A stretch of 64,000 nucleotides of DNA. It comes from Bradyrhizobium sp. in8p8 (GTDB lineage: Bacteria > Pseudomonadota > Alphaproteobacteria > Rhizobiales > Xanthobacteraceae). The stretch is from positions 62,001 through 126,000 of the forward strand of contig NZ_AUGD01000009.1 in the NCBI RefSeq assembly GCF_000426845.1, in the 5' to 3' direction. Below the pieces are notes generated by a model. The model was not told the origin of the DNA. It saw only the letters and a list, made by a program, of their open reading frames with translations, and searched no databases. Every line of letters begins with the position of its first letter. Position 1 is the first letter of the stretch. Made by a program: the position numbers and the translations under genes. Shown in pieces: positions 1 to 7,901 of the stretch.

Positions 1-267
1 GGCGACGGTGTCGGTCTCCTTGCAGGTCACGACCTTGCGGGTCATGACCTCCGAGACCGGCGCCTCCAGCACGCTGGCCCCGCGCTCGCCGAGCACGCGG
101 ACGATGTCACGCTCCGACAGGATGCCCTCGAGCCGGCTCTGGTTCATCACCAACACCGCACCGATCTTCTTCTCGCCAAGCAGCTTGATCGCGGCGGCCA
201 GCCTGGCGTCGGGCTCGACGCTCACGATGTGATGGCCTTTGGTGTTGAGAATGGAACGTACCGTCAT
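1..267 (-). CDS. CBS-domain protein (C-terminus cut by window edge)
   Basis: Reading leftward from ATG at 267, the product begins MTVRSILNTKGHHIVSVEP and continues with GAVLVMNQSRLEGILSERDI and VSEVMTRKVVTCKETDTVA. These are the hallmarks of a first CBS motif and the start of a second. CBS pairs bind adenosine nucleotides and act as energy or redox sensors; stand-alone proteins of about 140 residues are common in alphaproteobacteria. A strong GGGAGG ribosome site lies just upstream of the start. Only 89 codons are in the window, so the C-terminal CBS motif and any extra domain are unseen. Confidence 0.85.
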   Translation of the reverse strand, partial: MTVRSILNTKGHHIVSVEPDARLAAAIKLLGEKKIGAVLVMNQSRLEGILSERDIVRVLGERGASVLEAPVSEVMTRKVVTCKETDTVA

Positions 268-451
268 TGTCGCCTCCCTGAATCGGAGCCGTCCGCCTTG
301 CCGCGTCCGAACTTGTTCTTCGAGTCTACAACTAACAGTTTCAGCGCCGGTTTCACGCTCAGGCGCCTTTGCGAAGCATCGTCGCCAGCGGCTTGCGGAA
401 CATTCTTCTGGGGAATGATGGATGAATTCGGGCGGAGCCGCAAGCGCCGCT

Positions 452-1258
452 TCAAATACGGTCTGAAACGTCCTGTGATGACGCACCCGCAGCATTGCCT
501 CGAGCCCGCGGCACGGGATCGAACAGGGCGAACAGCAACAGGCCGGCGAAGAAGCCGCCGATATGCGCCTGCCAGGCGACGCTCGTCGTTTCGGAATCGA
601 CACCGATCGCGCCAACACCGAAGATGATGTTGACGCCGAACCACACGGCGAGGAAGCCGACCACCCGCCCATCGCGCAGCGCACGCGACAGCGGCAGCGC
701 CGGAACCCTTGCGGCGGTGTCGGCGTCCGAACGACTGAACGACAGGAAGCTGCCGCGGACGAAGGCGAAGCGGATTGCCGCCGCCATCGCGCCCGACACT
801 GAGGCCGAGGCGCCGATCATCGGCGCCACCGCGTGCTCATGGGTGATGAGATGGGCGAGCGCGCCGGCAGCCGCCGTCACGGCCAGGAAGACGAAGAACC
901 GGACCGTGCCAAAGCGCCGCGCCAGGGCGCTGCCGAACGGCAGCAGCCACAGCACGTTGAAGCCGAGATGGGTGAGATTGGCGTGCAGCAGCGAGTAGGT
1001 GACGAAGGTCCAGATCTTCGCACCCGCCCCGCCCGGAATCTGCAAATTCAGCAGCGAGGAATCGTAGCGCTTCGGGATGAAGCCGAACACGTCGATGGTC
1101 CAGTTCTCGAACTCCGGCGGCAGCAGCACCCGCAGATGGATCACCGCCAGCAGGACGATATAGGCGGTCAGTGCCGGGGGCAGCGTCAGGATCGGCTCGC
1201 GAGGAGCCTCCTCGATGACGGCCGGCAGGTCCGGTGACGAATCTTGCGGAGAATCCAA
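452..1258 (-). CDS. Rhomboid family intramembrane serine protease
   Basis: The product is a polytopic membrane protein. A cluster around residues 92-101 (LLHANLTHLGFNVLW) carries the conserved His and Asn of the oxyanion region. The serine motif GASAS (Ser about 151) lies in the fourth core helix, and the catalytic His (about 232) is in WQAHIGGFFAGLL. Rhomboids cleave transmembrane substrates within the bilayer. The frame stays open far upstream, but the upstream part crosses a terminator-like hairpin and is not convincing protein. I chose the TTG at 1258 (268 aa); a GTG at 1333 with GAGGA upstream is a real alternative. The substrate cannot be inferred. Confidence 0.85.
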   Translation of the reverse strand: MDSPQDSSPDLPAVIEEAPREPILTLPPALTAYIVLLAVIHLRVLLPPEFENWTIDVFGFIPKRYDSSLLNLQIPGGAGAKIWTFVTYSLLHANLTHLGFNVLWLLPFGSALARRFGTVRFFVFLAVTAAAGALAHLITHEHAVAPMIGASASVSGAMAAAIRFAFVRGSFLSFSRSDADTAARVPALPLSRALRDGRVVGFLAVWFGVNIIFGVGAIGVDSETTSVAWQAHIGGFFAGLLLFALFDPVPRARGNAAGASSQDVSDRI

Positions 1259-1391
1259 GGCAGCTTCGCTTTCAGGCGCGATCGGAGCGACCGTCTGGAG
1301 ATAGTCGCCTAGACCGCCCCTGCGCAAGTGCACAAAAGGAAATCCTCGACTGGGGGGCCTCGCTTTGAGCAAAAGCGTGCTGCGAAGACGG

Positions 1392-1420
1392 AAAAGGCAG
1401 GGCCCTGGGAAAGCCCTGCC
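1392..1420 (-). terminator. Rho-independent terminator in the rhomboid leader
   Basis: An 8-bp GC stem (GGCAGGGC paired with GCCCTGCC, 9-nt loop) is followed on the minus strand by TTTTCC. It lies about 134 nt upstream of the proposed rhomboid start, so it would end a small RNA or attenuate rhomboid transcription. Confidence 0.65.
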
Positions 1421-1560
1421 TGTCCGTGTCGGTCTTCCGGTGGCCGGAGAGATTGGCTGATCCCCACCCCTCCCGCGGCCCGTGACCAAACTGTTTGACG
1501 CCCTAATTACAGGCCTCGCCGAGAACCTGGAGAAAGCGGCGAGGCTTGCGACCGCGGTCA
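1392..1560 (-). ncRNA. Candidate structured leader or small RNA upstream of the rhomboid gene
   Basis: Reading leftward, this intergenic stretch folds into a perfect 9-bp hairpin (1545-1537 with 1521-1513), then a G-rich segment, then a Rho-independent terminator (stem 1420-1413 with 1403-1396, then TTTT at 1395-1392). A minus-strand promoter-like pair lies near 1560-1590. It therefore looks like an independent short transcript, or a leader with an attenuator ahead of the rhomboid gene. I could not match it to 6S, SRP, RNase P or a known riboswitch. The 5' end is a guess. Confidence 0.4.
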
Positions 1561-1595
1561 CCATAGCAGGCGAGCGGCCGGCACAAAGCGCATAG

Positions 1596-1611
1596 TTAAC
1601 TTAACGTTAAC
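1596..1611. promoter_or_regulatory. CtrA-type box TTAA-N7-TTAAC
   Basis: TTAA (1596-1599), seven bases, then TTAAC (1607-1611) matches the full alphaproteobacterial CtrA consensus. It lies in the divergent region between the rhomboid leader and the PAS_5 gene, so it could serve either side. An overlapping TTAA at 1601-1604 makes the site palindrome-rich. Confidence 0.6.
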
Positions 1612-1762
1612 GACGCAAAGCCTGGCACGAGAGTGCTGGAACCGCCGCTCCGGCATGGACGCTGCAGATTCCCTCCTGCACAACAAAAGAAGGGATCGCG
1701 GGTGCATTGAAGCGGGACAGGTCTGTCCCGCGGGGTTGCGCCCCCGGGGCGAGCGTTCAGTC

Positions 1763-2317
1763 ATGAAACATCCGTCGAGCCGCGCGTTCTTCGCGTATTG
1801 GGACAAGAAGCGCGGTACGGCGCGGGCCCCCGACCGGGCCGACATCGACCCGGCCGCAGTCCGCGGCCTGCTCGGCGACATCTTCGTGCTGTCCTGTGAG
1901 CCGAACCTTGGCTTCCCGTTCCGCGTCGCCGGCACGCGCGTCTGCGCGCTTGCAGGAACAGACCTCAAGGACCAGAGCTTCGCGGCGCTGTTCACCGATG
2001 CGAGCCGCGGCGAGATCGAGGAGATCACCACCATCGTCGCCGACGAGACGCTGGGGGCGATCGCAGGCGTCACCGCAGCGCGCGAGGACGGCAGCAAGGC
2101 GCATCTCGAACTGCTGCTGCTCCCTTTCAACGCCCGGCCACACACCCCCGTGAGCGTGACCGGCGTGCTCGCGCCGTTCGGCGACGAATGCGGCCCGTTG
2201 TCGGCCTTCACGCTCACATCCTGGCGTTACCTGCACCAGCCCGAGAAGCTCCTGCCGCGCGCCATCCGCAAATTGCAGGTCGCACGCGGACTGATGGTGT
2301 ATGAGGGGTTGAGATAG
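1763..2317 (+). CDS. PAS_5 (DUF-type) PAS-like sensory protein
   Basis: This soluble protein of 184 aa has no transmembrane segment or output domain. The segment FFAYWDKKRGTARAPDRADI, followed by a LLGDIFVLSCEP-type strand and FRVAGTRVCALAGTDLKDQS, is typical of PAS_5 proteins of alphaproteobacteria. PAS folds bind ligands or partner proteins; in Caulobacter a single-PAS protein (MopJ) feeds into cell-cycle control, which fits the CtrA box upstream. The frame is open from 1655, but ATG 1763 starts the recognisable family N-terminus. The cell-cycle link is inference. Confidence 0.75.
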   Translation: MKHPSSRAFFAYWDKKRGTARAPDRADIDPAAVRGLLGDIFVLSCEPNLGFPFRVAGTRVCALAGTDLKDQSFAALFTDASRGEIEEITTIVADETLGAIAGVTAAREDGSKAHLELLLLPFNARPHTPVSVTGVLAPFGDECGPLSAFTLTSWRYLHQPEKLLPRAIRKLQVARGLMVYEGLR

Positions 2318-2448
2318 CCTCCGCAGTCCGCCGCGCCAGCAAATCAATCTGCACATGGCCGTTTTTGCCGGATCTGCGTCATTCCTGATGTCGTTGCCAG
2401 GGAGTAGCTTTCGCCCGCATGACGCAACGAGGATCGGGTGACATCATC

Positions 2449-3582
2449 ATGGCATGGCGCATTCTGGCTTGGACCTGCGTCGGCTGCGTGGCATTGCTGG
2501 CGGCGATTGGCGGAACCTGGCTGTTCCTGCTGCCCGGACCGCCGGCTCAAGACAAAGCGCCAGCGATATCCAAAGAGGAGACCGAGGCAACACTTGCGGC
2601 ATTGAAGCCGCCAAAGCGCAAACGTCCCCTGATCGCCATCGTCGGTATCAACGACATGAGCGAGACGACCGACTATCTGATGCCATATGGCATCCTCGCG
2701 CGCGCAGATGTCGCCGACGTCCTCACCTTGGGAACGGAGCCTGGCCCCGTCGCACTCTATCCCGCATTGAAGGTGCAGCCGCACGCCACGATCGCCGAAT
2801 TCGATGCTGCGCATCCCGACGGCGCGGACTACGTCATCGTCCCCGCGATGAGCCGCGAGGACGATGCCGTCGCCCTGCAGTGGATCAAGAGCCAGGCCAG
2901 CAAGGGCGCGATCGTCATCGGCGTTTGCGTCGGCGCCAAGGTCGTCGCTAATACCGGGCTGCTCGACGGCCGCAAGGCCACCACGCACTGGTACTCCGTG
3001 CCAGATCTGCAAAAGCATTCCGACATCCGCTATGTCGCGGACCGCAGGCTGGTGGTCGACCGCGGCGTCGCGACGACGACCGGCATCACCGCATCCATGC
3101 CGATGGCCCTGACTCTGGTCGAGGCCATCGCGGGTCGCGCCGAGGCGGAGGCGGTTGCCCGCGACATCGGACTTGCGGAATGGGATGCGCGCCACCGCAG
3201 CGAGGCGTTCCGGTTCACGCGCCCGTTTGCGCTGACCGCGATCGCCAACACGCTCGCATTCTGGAACCGGGACCAATTCGGCATCCCACTGACGCCTGAT
3301 GTCGATGAGGTGTCGCTTGCACTGGTTGCCGATGCCTGGTCACGCACATATCGCTCGCACGCCCTCACCTTCGCCGCCACGGCAGAGGCGCAGACCAGCC
3401 GTGGCGGTCTCCGCATCCTGCCGGACAAGGTCGCGGCCGGCTGGCCGGCCAAGCAGACGCTGCAGGCCGCCGTCGACCTGCCTCCGGCGCGGGCGCTGGA
3501 GCAGACATTGCACGCCATCGATGCGCGCTACGGGGAGCGCACGGCCGACTTCGTCGCGATGCAGCTCGAATATCCGAGATAG
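2449..3582 (+). CDS. Membrane-anchored DJ-1/PfpI family (class I GATase-like) protein
   Basis: An N-terminal membrane helix (residues 3-28) is followed by a DJ-1/PfpI fold: LIAIVGINDMSETTDYLMPYG, the nucleophile elbow GVCVGAK (Cys about 160), and ATTHWYS with the His about 20 residues later. This pattern matches the GATase-like sensor half of AraC regulators, but no HTH follows; the last 150 residues are a different, unassigned domain. The enzymatic substrate is unknown. Start 2449 puts MAWRILAW at the membrane helix; ATG 2419 is an alternative. Confidence 0.75.
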   Translation: MAWRILAWTCVGCVALLAAIGGTWLFLLPGPPAQDKAPAISKEETEATLAALKPPKRKRPLIAIVGINDMSETTDYLMPYGILARADVADVLTLGTEPGPVALYPALKVQPHATIAEFDAAHPDGADYVIVPAMSREDDAVALQWIKSQASKGAIVIGVCVGAKVVANTGLLDGRKATTHWYSVPDLQKHSDIRYVADRRLVVDRGVATTTGITASMPMALTLVEAIAGRAEAEAVARDIGLAEWDARHRSEAFRFTRPFALTAIANTLAFWNRDQFGIPLTPDVDEVSLALVADAWSRTYRSHALTFAATAEAQTSRGGLRILPDKVAAGWPAKQTLQAAVDLPPARALEQTLHAIDARYGERTADFVAMQLEYPR

Positions 3583-3645
3583 CGGCGCGGAAGTGCGCCG
3601 GCCGTCGTCTGCAACGGCCGGCGCAGGGCGTCGGCGCCCCGGGAG

Positions 3646-4032
3646 TTACGGCATCGCCAGATGCCAGGCGCCGTTCAGGAAGCCGTCGCCGGTGACGTCG
3701 CCGGGCTTCTGGTCCTTGGCGAACGTGTAGAGCGGCTTGCCCTTGTAGGCCCACTGCTTCGAGCCGTCGTCCCTGGTGATGATGGTGTAGCCGTCGCCAC
3801 CGACGTCGCTCGCCTCGGCCTTCAACACCGGCCAATTCGTGGCACATGGACCGTTGCAGGCCGACTTGCCATCCGCATCCTTGTCGAAGGTGTAGAGCGT
3901 CATGCCCTTGGTGTCGGTGAGCACGGTGCCCTTGTCGGTCTTGCCGGTCTTGGTCGGCGGCGCTGCGAAGGCGGCGGGAGCGATCGCGAGCGAAATGGCG
4001 AGCGCGAGCGCGAGGCGGATCGAGGACGTCAT
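3646..4032 (-). CDS. Secreted COG4315-type repeat protein
   Basis: A signal peptide (MTSSIRLALALAISLAIAPAAFA) is followed by two copies of the Yx(FWY)xxD motif (YTFDKDADGKSACNGPCATNWP and YTFAKDQKPGDVTG) and a WAYKGKPL strand between them. These define the small secreted repeat family annotated as predicted lipoprotein COG4315. No lipobox Cys follows the signal, so it is probably periplasmic. Function of the family is not established. The start at 4032 has GGAGAT six bases upstream. Length is 128 aa, usual for the family. Confidence 0.8.
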   Translation of the reverse strand: MTSSIRLALALAISLAIAPAAFAAPPTKTGKTDKGTVLTDTKGMTLYTFDKDADGKSACNGPCATNWPVLKAEASDVGGDGYTIITRDDGSKQWAYKGKPLYTFAKDQKPGDVTGDGFLNGAWHLAMP

Positions 4033-4178
4033 GATATCTCCTTTCATGCGATTGGCTTGCATGGATAGGACGCCGCGCGTGGCCCCGTATTCCGCGAAAG
4101 GCGGCAAAGATATTTTTCGATGCGCGCGCCGATGCGGCGGAATAAACTGAACCAACAGAGATGGAACGGCGATACGAC

Positions 4179-4685
4179 ATGAGCAAGCCGCATTGGCGTC
4201 CGGCGCACGCATCCGACCTGCCCGCCATCAGCACCATCGCGGCGCGTATCCATCCCGATCTTCCGGAAAGCCCCGAGGTGCTCGCGGAGAAGATGCGGCT
4301 CTGTCCCGACGGATGCCGCGTGCTCGTCGCCGGCGATGAGATCGCCGGCTACGGGCTCGGGCATCCCTGGAAGCAGCACCAGATCCCGCCGCTCGATGGT
4401 TTCCTCGAACGACTGCCCGAAGACGCAGACTGCCTCTACGTGCACGATGTCGCCGTGCTGCCACATCGGCGCGGAGGCGTCGCGCGCACCTATATTGCGG
4501 GCATCGCGGAGCTGGCGCGCGCATCCGGCATCGGAACGCTCGCGCTGGTCTCGGTCTACGGCACGCGGCCGCTGTGGCAACGACTCGGCTTTCGTCCGCT
4601 GATGGCGGATACAGCGTTGCGCGCGAAACTGGCCTCCTACGGAGAGGGCGCGACCTACATGCTGCGCGACCTCGCTGCGACTTAA
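4179..4685 (+). CDS. GNAT family N-acetyltransferase
   Basis: The order is typical of a GNAT fold: WRPAHASDLPAISTIA at the N-terminus, LYVHDVAVLPHRRGGVA with the R/Q-x-x-G-x-G/A-type acetyl-CoA loop (here RRGGVA), then LALVSVYGTRPLWQRLGFRPL, the common C-terminal signature. The acceptor substrate cannot be read from sequence. ATG 4179 begins the conserved strand; ATG 4161 would add six residues. It is divergent from the secreted repeat protein. Confidence 0.8.
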   Translation: MSKPHWRPAHASDLPAISTIAARIHPDLPESPEVLAEKMRLCPDGCRVLVAGDEIAGYGLGHPWKQHQIPPLDGFLERLPEDADCLYVHDVAVLPHRRGGVARTYIAGIAELARASGIGTLALVSVYGTRPLWQRLGFRPLMADTALRAKLASYGEGATYMLRDLAAT

Positions 4686-4813
4686 CGCCCCTCCCCGCTC
4701 GCTCCCGCCTCACGCGGGCGTGAAACCGCCGGCTCGAACCGGGTCAGATCAGCCTCCGTCGAAGGTGTGTGCGAGCCCTTCCGGTCTCGCCGAACCGAGG
4801 CTGGAGAATGTCC

Positions 4814-5113
4814 ATGAAATTCACATTGTCGAAAGTTGCTTTCGTTGCGTGCGTTGCGGCGACTGCGTTCACCGCGACCAGCGCCAACGCGGCGCAGTAC
4901 CGGACCTATGGCTGCGACATCGCCTTTTTCGAAGGTTGCGGCTTCCTGATCGAGACGCCGAACGTGGGCAGAAAACCCACCACCGTAACCCATCGCGACA
5001 CCTCGCCCGTCTACATGAAGCAGACCGATCCCCGCTACAGTTCGTCGCTAAGCGATGCCGGCGGCGGTGGTGGCGGAGGCGGAGGCGGAGGTGGTGGCGG
5101 CGGTGGCCGCTGA
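4814..5113 (+). CDS. Small secreted protein with a poly-glycine tail
   Basis: The N-terminus MKFTLSKVAFVACVAATAFTATSANAA is a classic Sec signal peptide. The mature part is about 55 residues with two cysteines (YGCDIAFFEGCGF) and ends in an almost pure run of glycines encoded by GGC/GGT repeats, which may be length-variable. No family is recognised. ATG 4814 was chosen because GGAG lies at the right distance; ATG 4808 is too close to it. Strong signal peptide and RBS support a real gene. Confidence 0.65.
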   Translation: MKFTLSKVAFVACVAATAFTATSANAAQYRTYGCDIAFFEGCGFLIETPNVGRKPTTVTHRDTSPVYMKQTDPRYSSSLSDAGGGGGGGGGGGGGGGGR

Positions 5114-5133
5114 GTCCACCTGACTTTTCGAGT

Positions 5134-5161
5134 GATGTCGCCGGTGCAAGCCGGCGGCATC
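5134..5161. terminator. Hairpin between convergent genes, possible terminator
   Basis: An inverted repeat (GATGTCGCCGG with CCGGCGGCATC, one mismatch) sits between the poly-Gly gene and the convergent helicase gene. There is no good T-run on either strand, so it may act only as a stabilising 3' hairpin. Confidence 0.35.
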
Positions 5162-5189
5162 ATAGCCGTCCTTCCTGAATGGCGGCGCT

Positions 5190-7184
5190 TCAGCCGCGAT
5201 GCTTCTTCTTGGTCTTCTTTCCCGGCGCCCCCCTCACCGGCCATGGCGTAACCGACGGCTCCGCGCGGCCCATCTTATCGCGATGCTTCTTTTTCTTTCC
5301 GGAAGACGGCGCATCCTCGAATCTCGGTCCGCGCCCGCCGAGCGGTTTGCTGTGAGGTTTGAACTCACGTGCCTCGCGCGGACGATCCTCGCGGCGCTCG
5401 CCATCGTCTCTCGCGCGCCGCGGCGCGTGTGATCGCTCTTCCGACCGTGCCTGCTGCTGCGGCGCGTCCGCCATCGGCTCGATGCGGATGCTGTCTTCCT
5501 TGTCCGGACGCTTGACCTTTGCTGCGAAAGACTCCGCAACCCGCTCGGAGATCTGGAACTCGGTGGTGGTGTCCATGATCTTGATGGCGCCGATATCGCC
5601 CTTCTTGATGCCGCCACGTCGGCAGATCATGGGAAGCAGCCAGCGCGCCTCCGCGTTCTTACGCCGCCCGATCGCGGCCCGGAACCAGACGCTGCCCTCG
5701 TCCATGCCGTGCTTCGACGACGCCTGTCCGGACTTCGATCGCGGCTTCGCGGGACGATCGTCGCCACCTTCAAGCCTGTCGCGCCCCCGCTCGTCGCGCG
5801 GCCGGCCGGCCCGCTCGCCGGGATCGATGATGTCCTCGGGGGACGGCAGCCGGGCGCGATAAAGCCGCGCGAGCGCGGCGGCGATCTCCTCGGCTGACCG
5901 CTCGGCGAGCAATGCCTGCGCCAAGGCCACATCGTCAGGCGTCGTCTCTTCGCTGAACAGCACATCCTTCATGCGGTCGTGATCGAGCTTGCGGATCTCC
6001 TCGGCCTGCGGCGCCGTGCCCCAGACCGCATCGATACCCGAAAGATTGAGCAGCAGCTCCGCGCGCCGCCGACGCGCGGGCGGCACCAGCAGGACACTTG
6101 TGCCCTTTCGTCCCGCACGCCCGGTTCGGCCCGAGCGATGCTGCATCACCTCGGCGTCGTTGGGCAGATCGGCATGAATGACGAGGTCGAGACTCGGCAG
6201 ATCGATGCCGCGGGCGGCAACGTCGGTTGCGACGCAGACGCGGGCGCGTCCGTCACGCAACGACTGCAAGGCCATGGTGCGCTCGTTCTGCGTCAATTCG
6301 CCGGAGAGAGCGACGACAGAGAAGCCGCGCTCCAGCAACGCCGCCTGCAAATGCCGGACGGCATCGCGCGTGCTGCAAAACACCAGCGCGCTCGGCGCCT
6401 CGTAGAAGCGTAGCACGTTGACCACGGCGTGCTCGACATCGGCAGGCGCGATGCGGATCGCGCGATACTCGATGTCGGCGTGGCCGCCTTCGTCGCCCGC
6501 GACCTCGATCCGGAAGGCGTCGCGCTGATATTGCCGGGCCAGCGCGACGATGCCGCGCGGAAAGGTCGCCGAGAACAGCAGGGTCCGGCGCGTCTCCGGG
6601 GTGGTCTCGAGGATGAACTCCATATCCTCGCGAAAACCGAGATTGAGCATCTCGTCGGCTTCGTCGAGAACGACGGCGGCGAGTTCGGAGATATCGAGAC
6701 GACCGCGCCGCAAATGATCACAGAGCCGGCCGGGCGTCCCGACGACGATGTGCGCGCCGGCCGCCAGCTCGCGTTGCTCGCGCCGCGGATCCATGCCGCC
6801 GACACAGGAGACCACGCGCCCGCCTGCATGTCCGTAGAGCCAGGCCAGCTCGCGCTGAACCTGAAGCGCGAGCTCGCGGGTCGGCGCCACGATCAATGCG
6901 AGCGGCGCACCGGCCTGCTCGAACCGCTCGGTATCGCCGAGCAAATCCTTCGCCATGGCGAGGCCGTAAGCGAGAGTCTTGCCGGAGCCGGTCTGGGCCG
7001 AAACCAGCAGATCACGGCCAGCGGCTTCGTCCGCAAGCACGGCGAGCTGAACGGGAGTGGGAGAATCGTAGTTCCGCTCGGCCAAAGCGCGGGCGAGCGG
7101 CGGGGTCAGGGCCGGAAAGGACACGAGATGGAGAACCTTGGTTGATTCAGGCGCGTAAACGGTGGACGGCGGGCCTGAGCTCAC
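5190..7184 (-). CDS. DEAD-box ATP-dependent RNA helicase with DbpA-type RNA-binding domain
   Basis: All helicase motifs are present in order: Q motif (FPALTPPLARALAERNYDSP), Walker A AQTGSGKT, PTREL, TPGR, DEAD (VLDEADEML), SAT, and HRSGRTGRAGR. A DbpA-type domain (GSVWFRAAIGRRKNAEARW) follows near residue 490, then a long basic tail rich in Arg, Lys and Glu ending KKTKKKHRG. Members unwind structured RNA during ribosome assembly, mRNA decay or cold adaptation (CsdA/DeaD/DbpA group). The start is GTG at 7184. Single-copy, with no obvious operon partner. Confidence 0.93.
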   Translation of the reverse strand: MSSGPPSTVYAPESTKVLHLVSFPALTPPLARALAERNYDSPTPVQLAVLADEAAGRDLLVSAQTGSGKTLAYGLAMAKDLLGDTERFEQAGAPLALIVAPTRELALQVQRELAWLYGHAGGRVVSCVGGMDPRREQRELAAGAHIVVGTPGRLCDHLRRGRLDISELAAVVLDEADEMLNLGFREDMEFILETTPETRRTLLFSATFPRGIVALARQYQRDAFRIEVAGDEGGHADIEYRAIRIAPADVEHAVVNVLRFYEAPSALVFCSTRDAVRHLQAALLERGFSVVALSGELTQNERTMALQSLRDGRARVCVATDVAARGIDLPSLDLVIHADLPNDAEVMQHRSGRTGRAGRKGTSVLLVPPARRRRAELLLNLSGIDAVWGTAPQAEEIRKLDHDRMKDVLFSEETTPDDVALAQALLAERSAEEIAAALARLYRARLPSPEDIIDPGERAGRPRDERGRDRLEGGDDRPAKPRSKSGQASSKHGMDEGSVWFRAAIGRRKNAEARWLLPMICRRGGIKKGDIGAIKIMDTTTEFQISERVAESFAAKVKRPDKEDSIRIEPMADAPQQQARSEERSHAPRRARDDGERREDRPREAREFKPHSKPLGGRGPRFEDAPSSGKKKKHRDKMGRAEPSVTPWPVRGAPGKKTKKKHRG

Positions 7185-7355
7185 GTGCGCGGCAGAAGGC
7201 CAGCAGCACGGGGCGATTTGATTTGGATGCTCTTTACGCCAAGCGCGGGGAAATCACCATGCTTATGTTGCATGGCTTGAGGGAGAGTAACGCGCCCGTT
7301 GGTTGCGGCCGACCTGGCATCAACCGTTCCGGACGCTTGTACCATGCAGGTTCTT

Positions 7356-7772
7356 TCAGATTTCCGCGTACACCTCCAGCAGATTACCGTCGGGATCACG
7401 GAAGAACAGCGTACGGTGGCCGAAGGACTGGTCCGTCGGCAGAGCCAACAGCACCACGCCTTGCCGCTGGAGTTCATCGGCGCACTGGTCGACCTCGTCC
7501 GCCGAGACCTTGAAGGCCAGCTGCAGCGCGGCGCTTCCCGCCGGAATCGGCACGTCGGAGGCCGTCCGGCTTGGCCTCGCCAAAACCAGCGTGTTGCTGC
7601 CGATGCCGTATTCGATCCAGTTCGGCGACAGCTCGCGTAGCAAGGAGAAGGCGAGCACGCCCTCGTAAAAGCGGCGCATCGCTGCCATGTCGCGCACGAA
7701 GATGACGGTGTAATCGATCGCGCGGATGGCGTGGAAGGGGGAGCGCGCGTTCACGTCGGGGGCATCTGTCAT
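7356..7772 (-). CDS. VOC (glyoxalase/bleomycin-resistance) family protein
   Basis: The 138-residue product has the paired beta-alpha-beta repeats of the VOC fold: AIDYTVIFVRDMAAMRRFYE at the start and GHRTLFFRDPDGNLLEVYAEI at the end. The first metal-ligand position that is often His is Tyr here, so classical metal-dependent glyoxalase activity is uncertain. The family includes dioxygenases, isomerases and binding proteins; the substrate is unknown. ATG 7772 starts MTDAPDVNARS; an upstream in-frame ATG at 7799 is less likely. Confidence 0.8.
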   Translation of the reverse strand: MTDAPDVNARSPFHAIRAIDYTVIFVRDMAAMRRFYEGVLAFSLLRELSPNWIEYGIGSNTLVLARPSRTASDVPIPAGSAALQLAFKVSADEVDQCADELQRQGVVLLALPTDQSFGHRTLFFRDPDGNLLEVYAEI

Positions 7773-7901
7773 CGTGGCCCTCATTCCAGATTTCGGCACG
7801 TAACCCGCTTGAGCGGGGCGACATGCGGGAACGCCCGATTCGAAAACGCCTCGGATATCGCTCGTTCATCCGGGCTTCGGATCGTCTATCACGGCGGGGC
7901 A

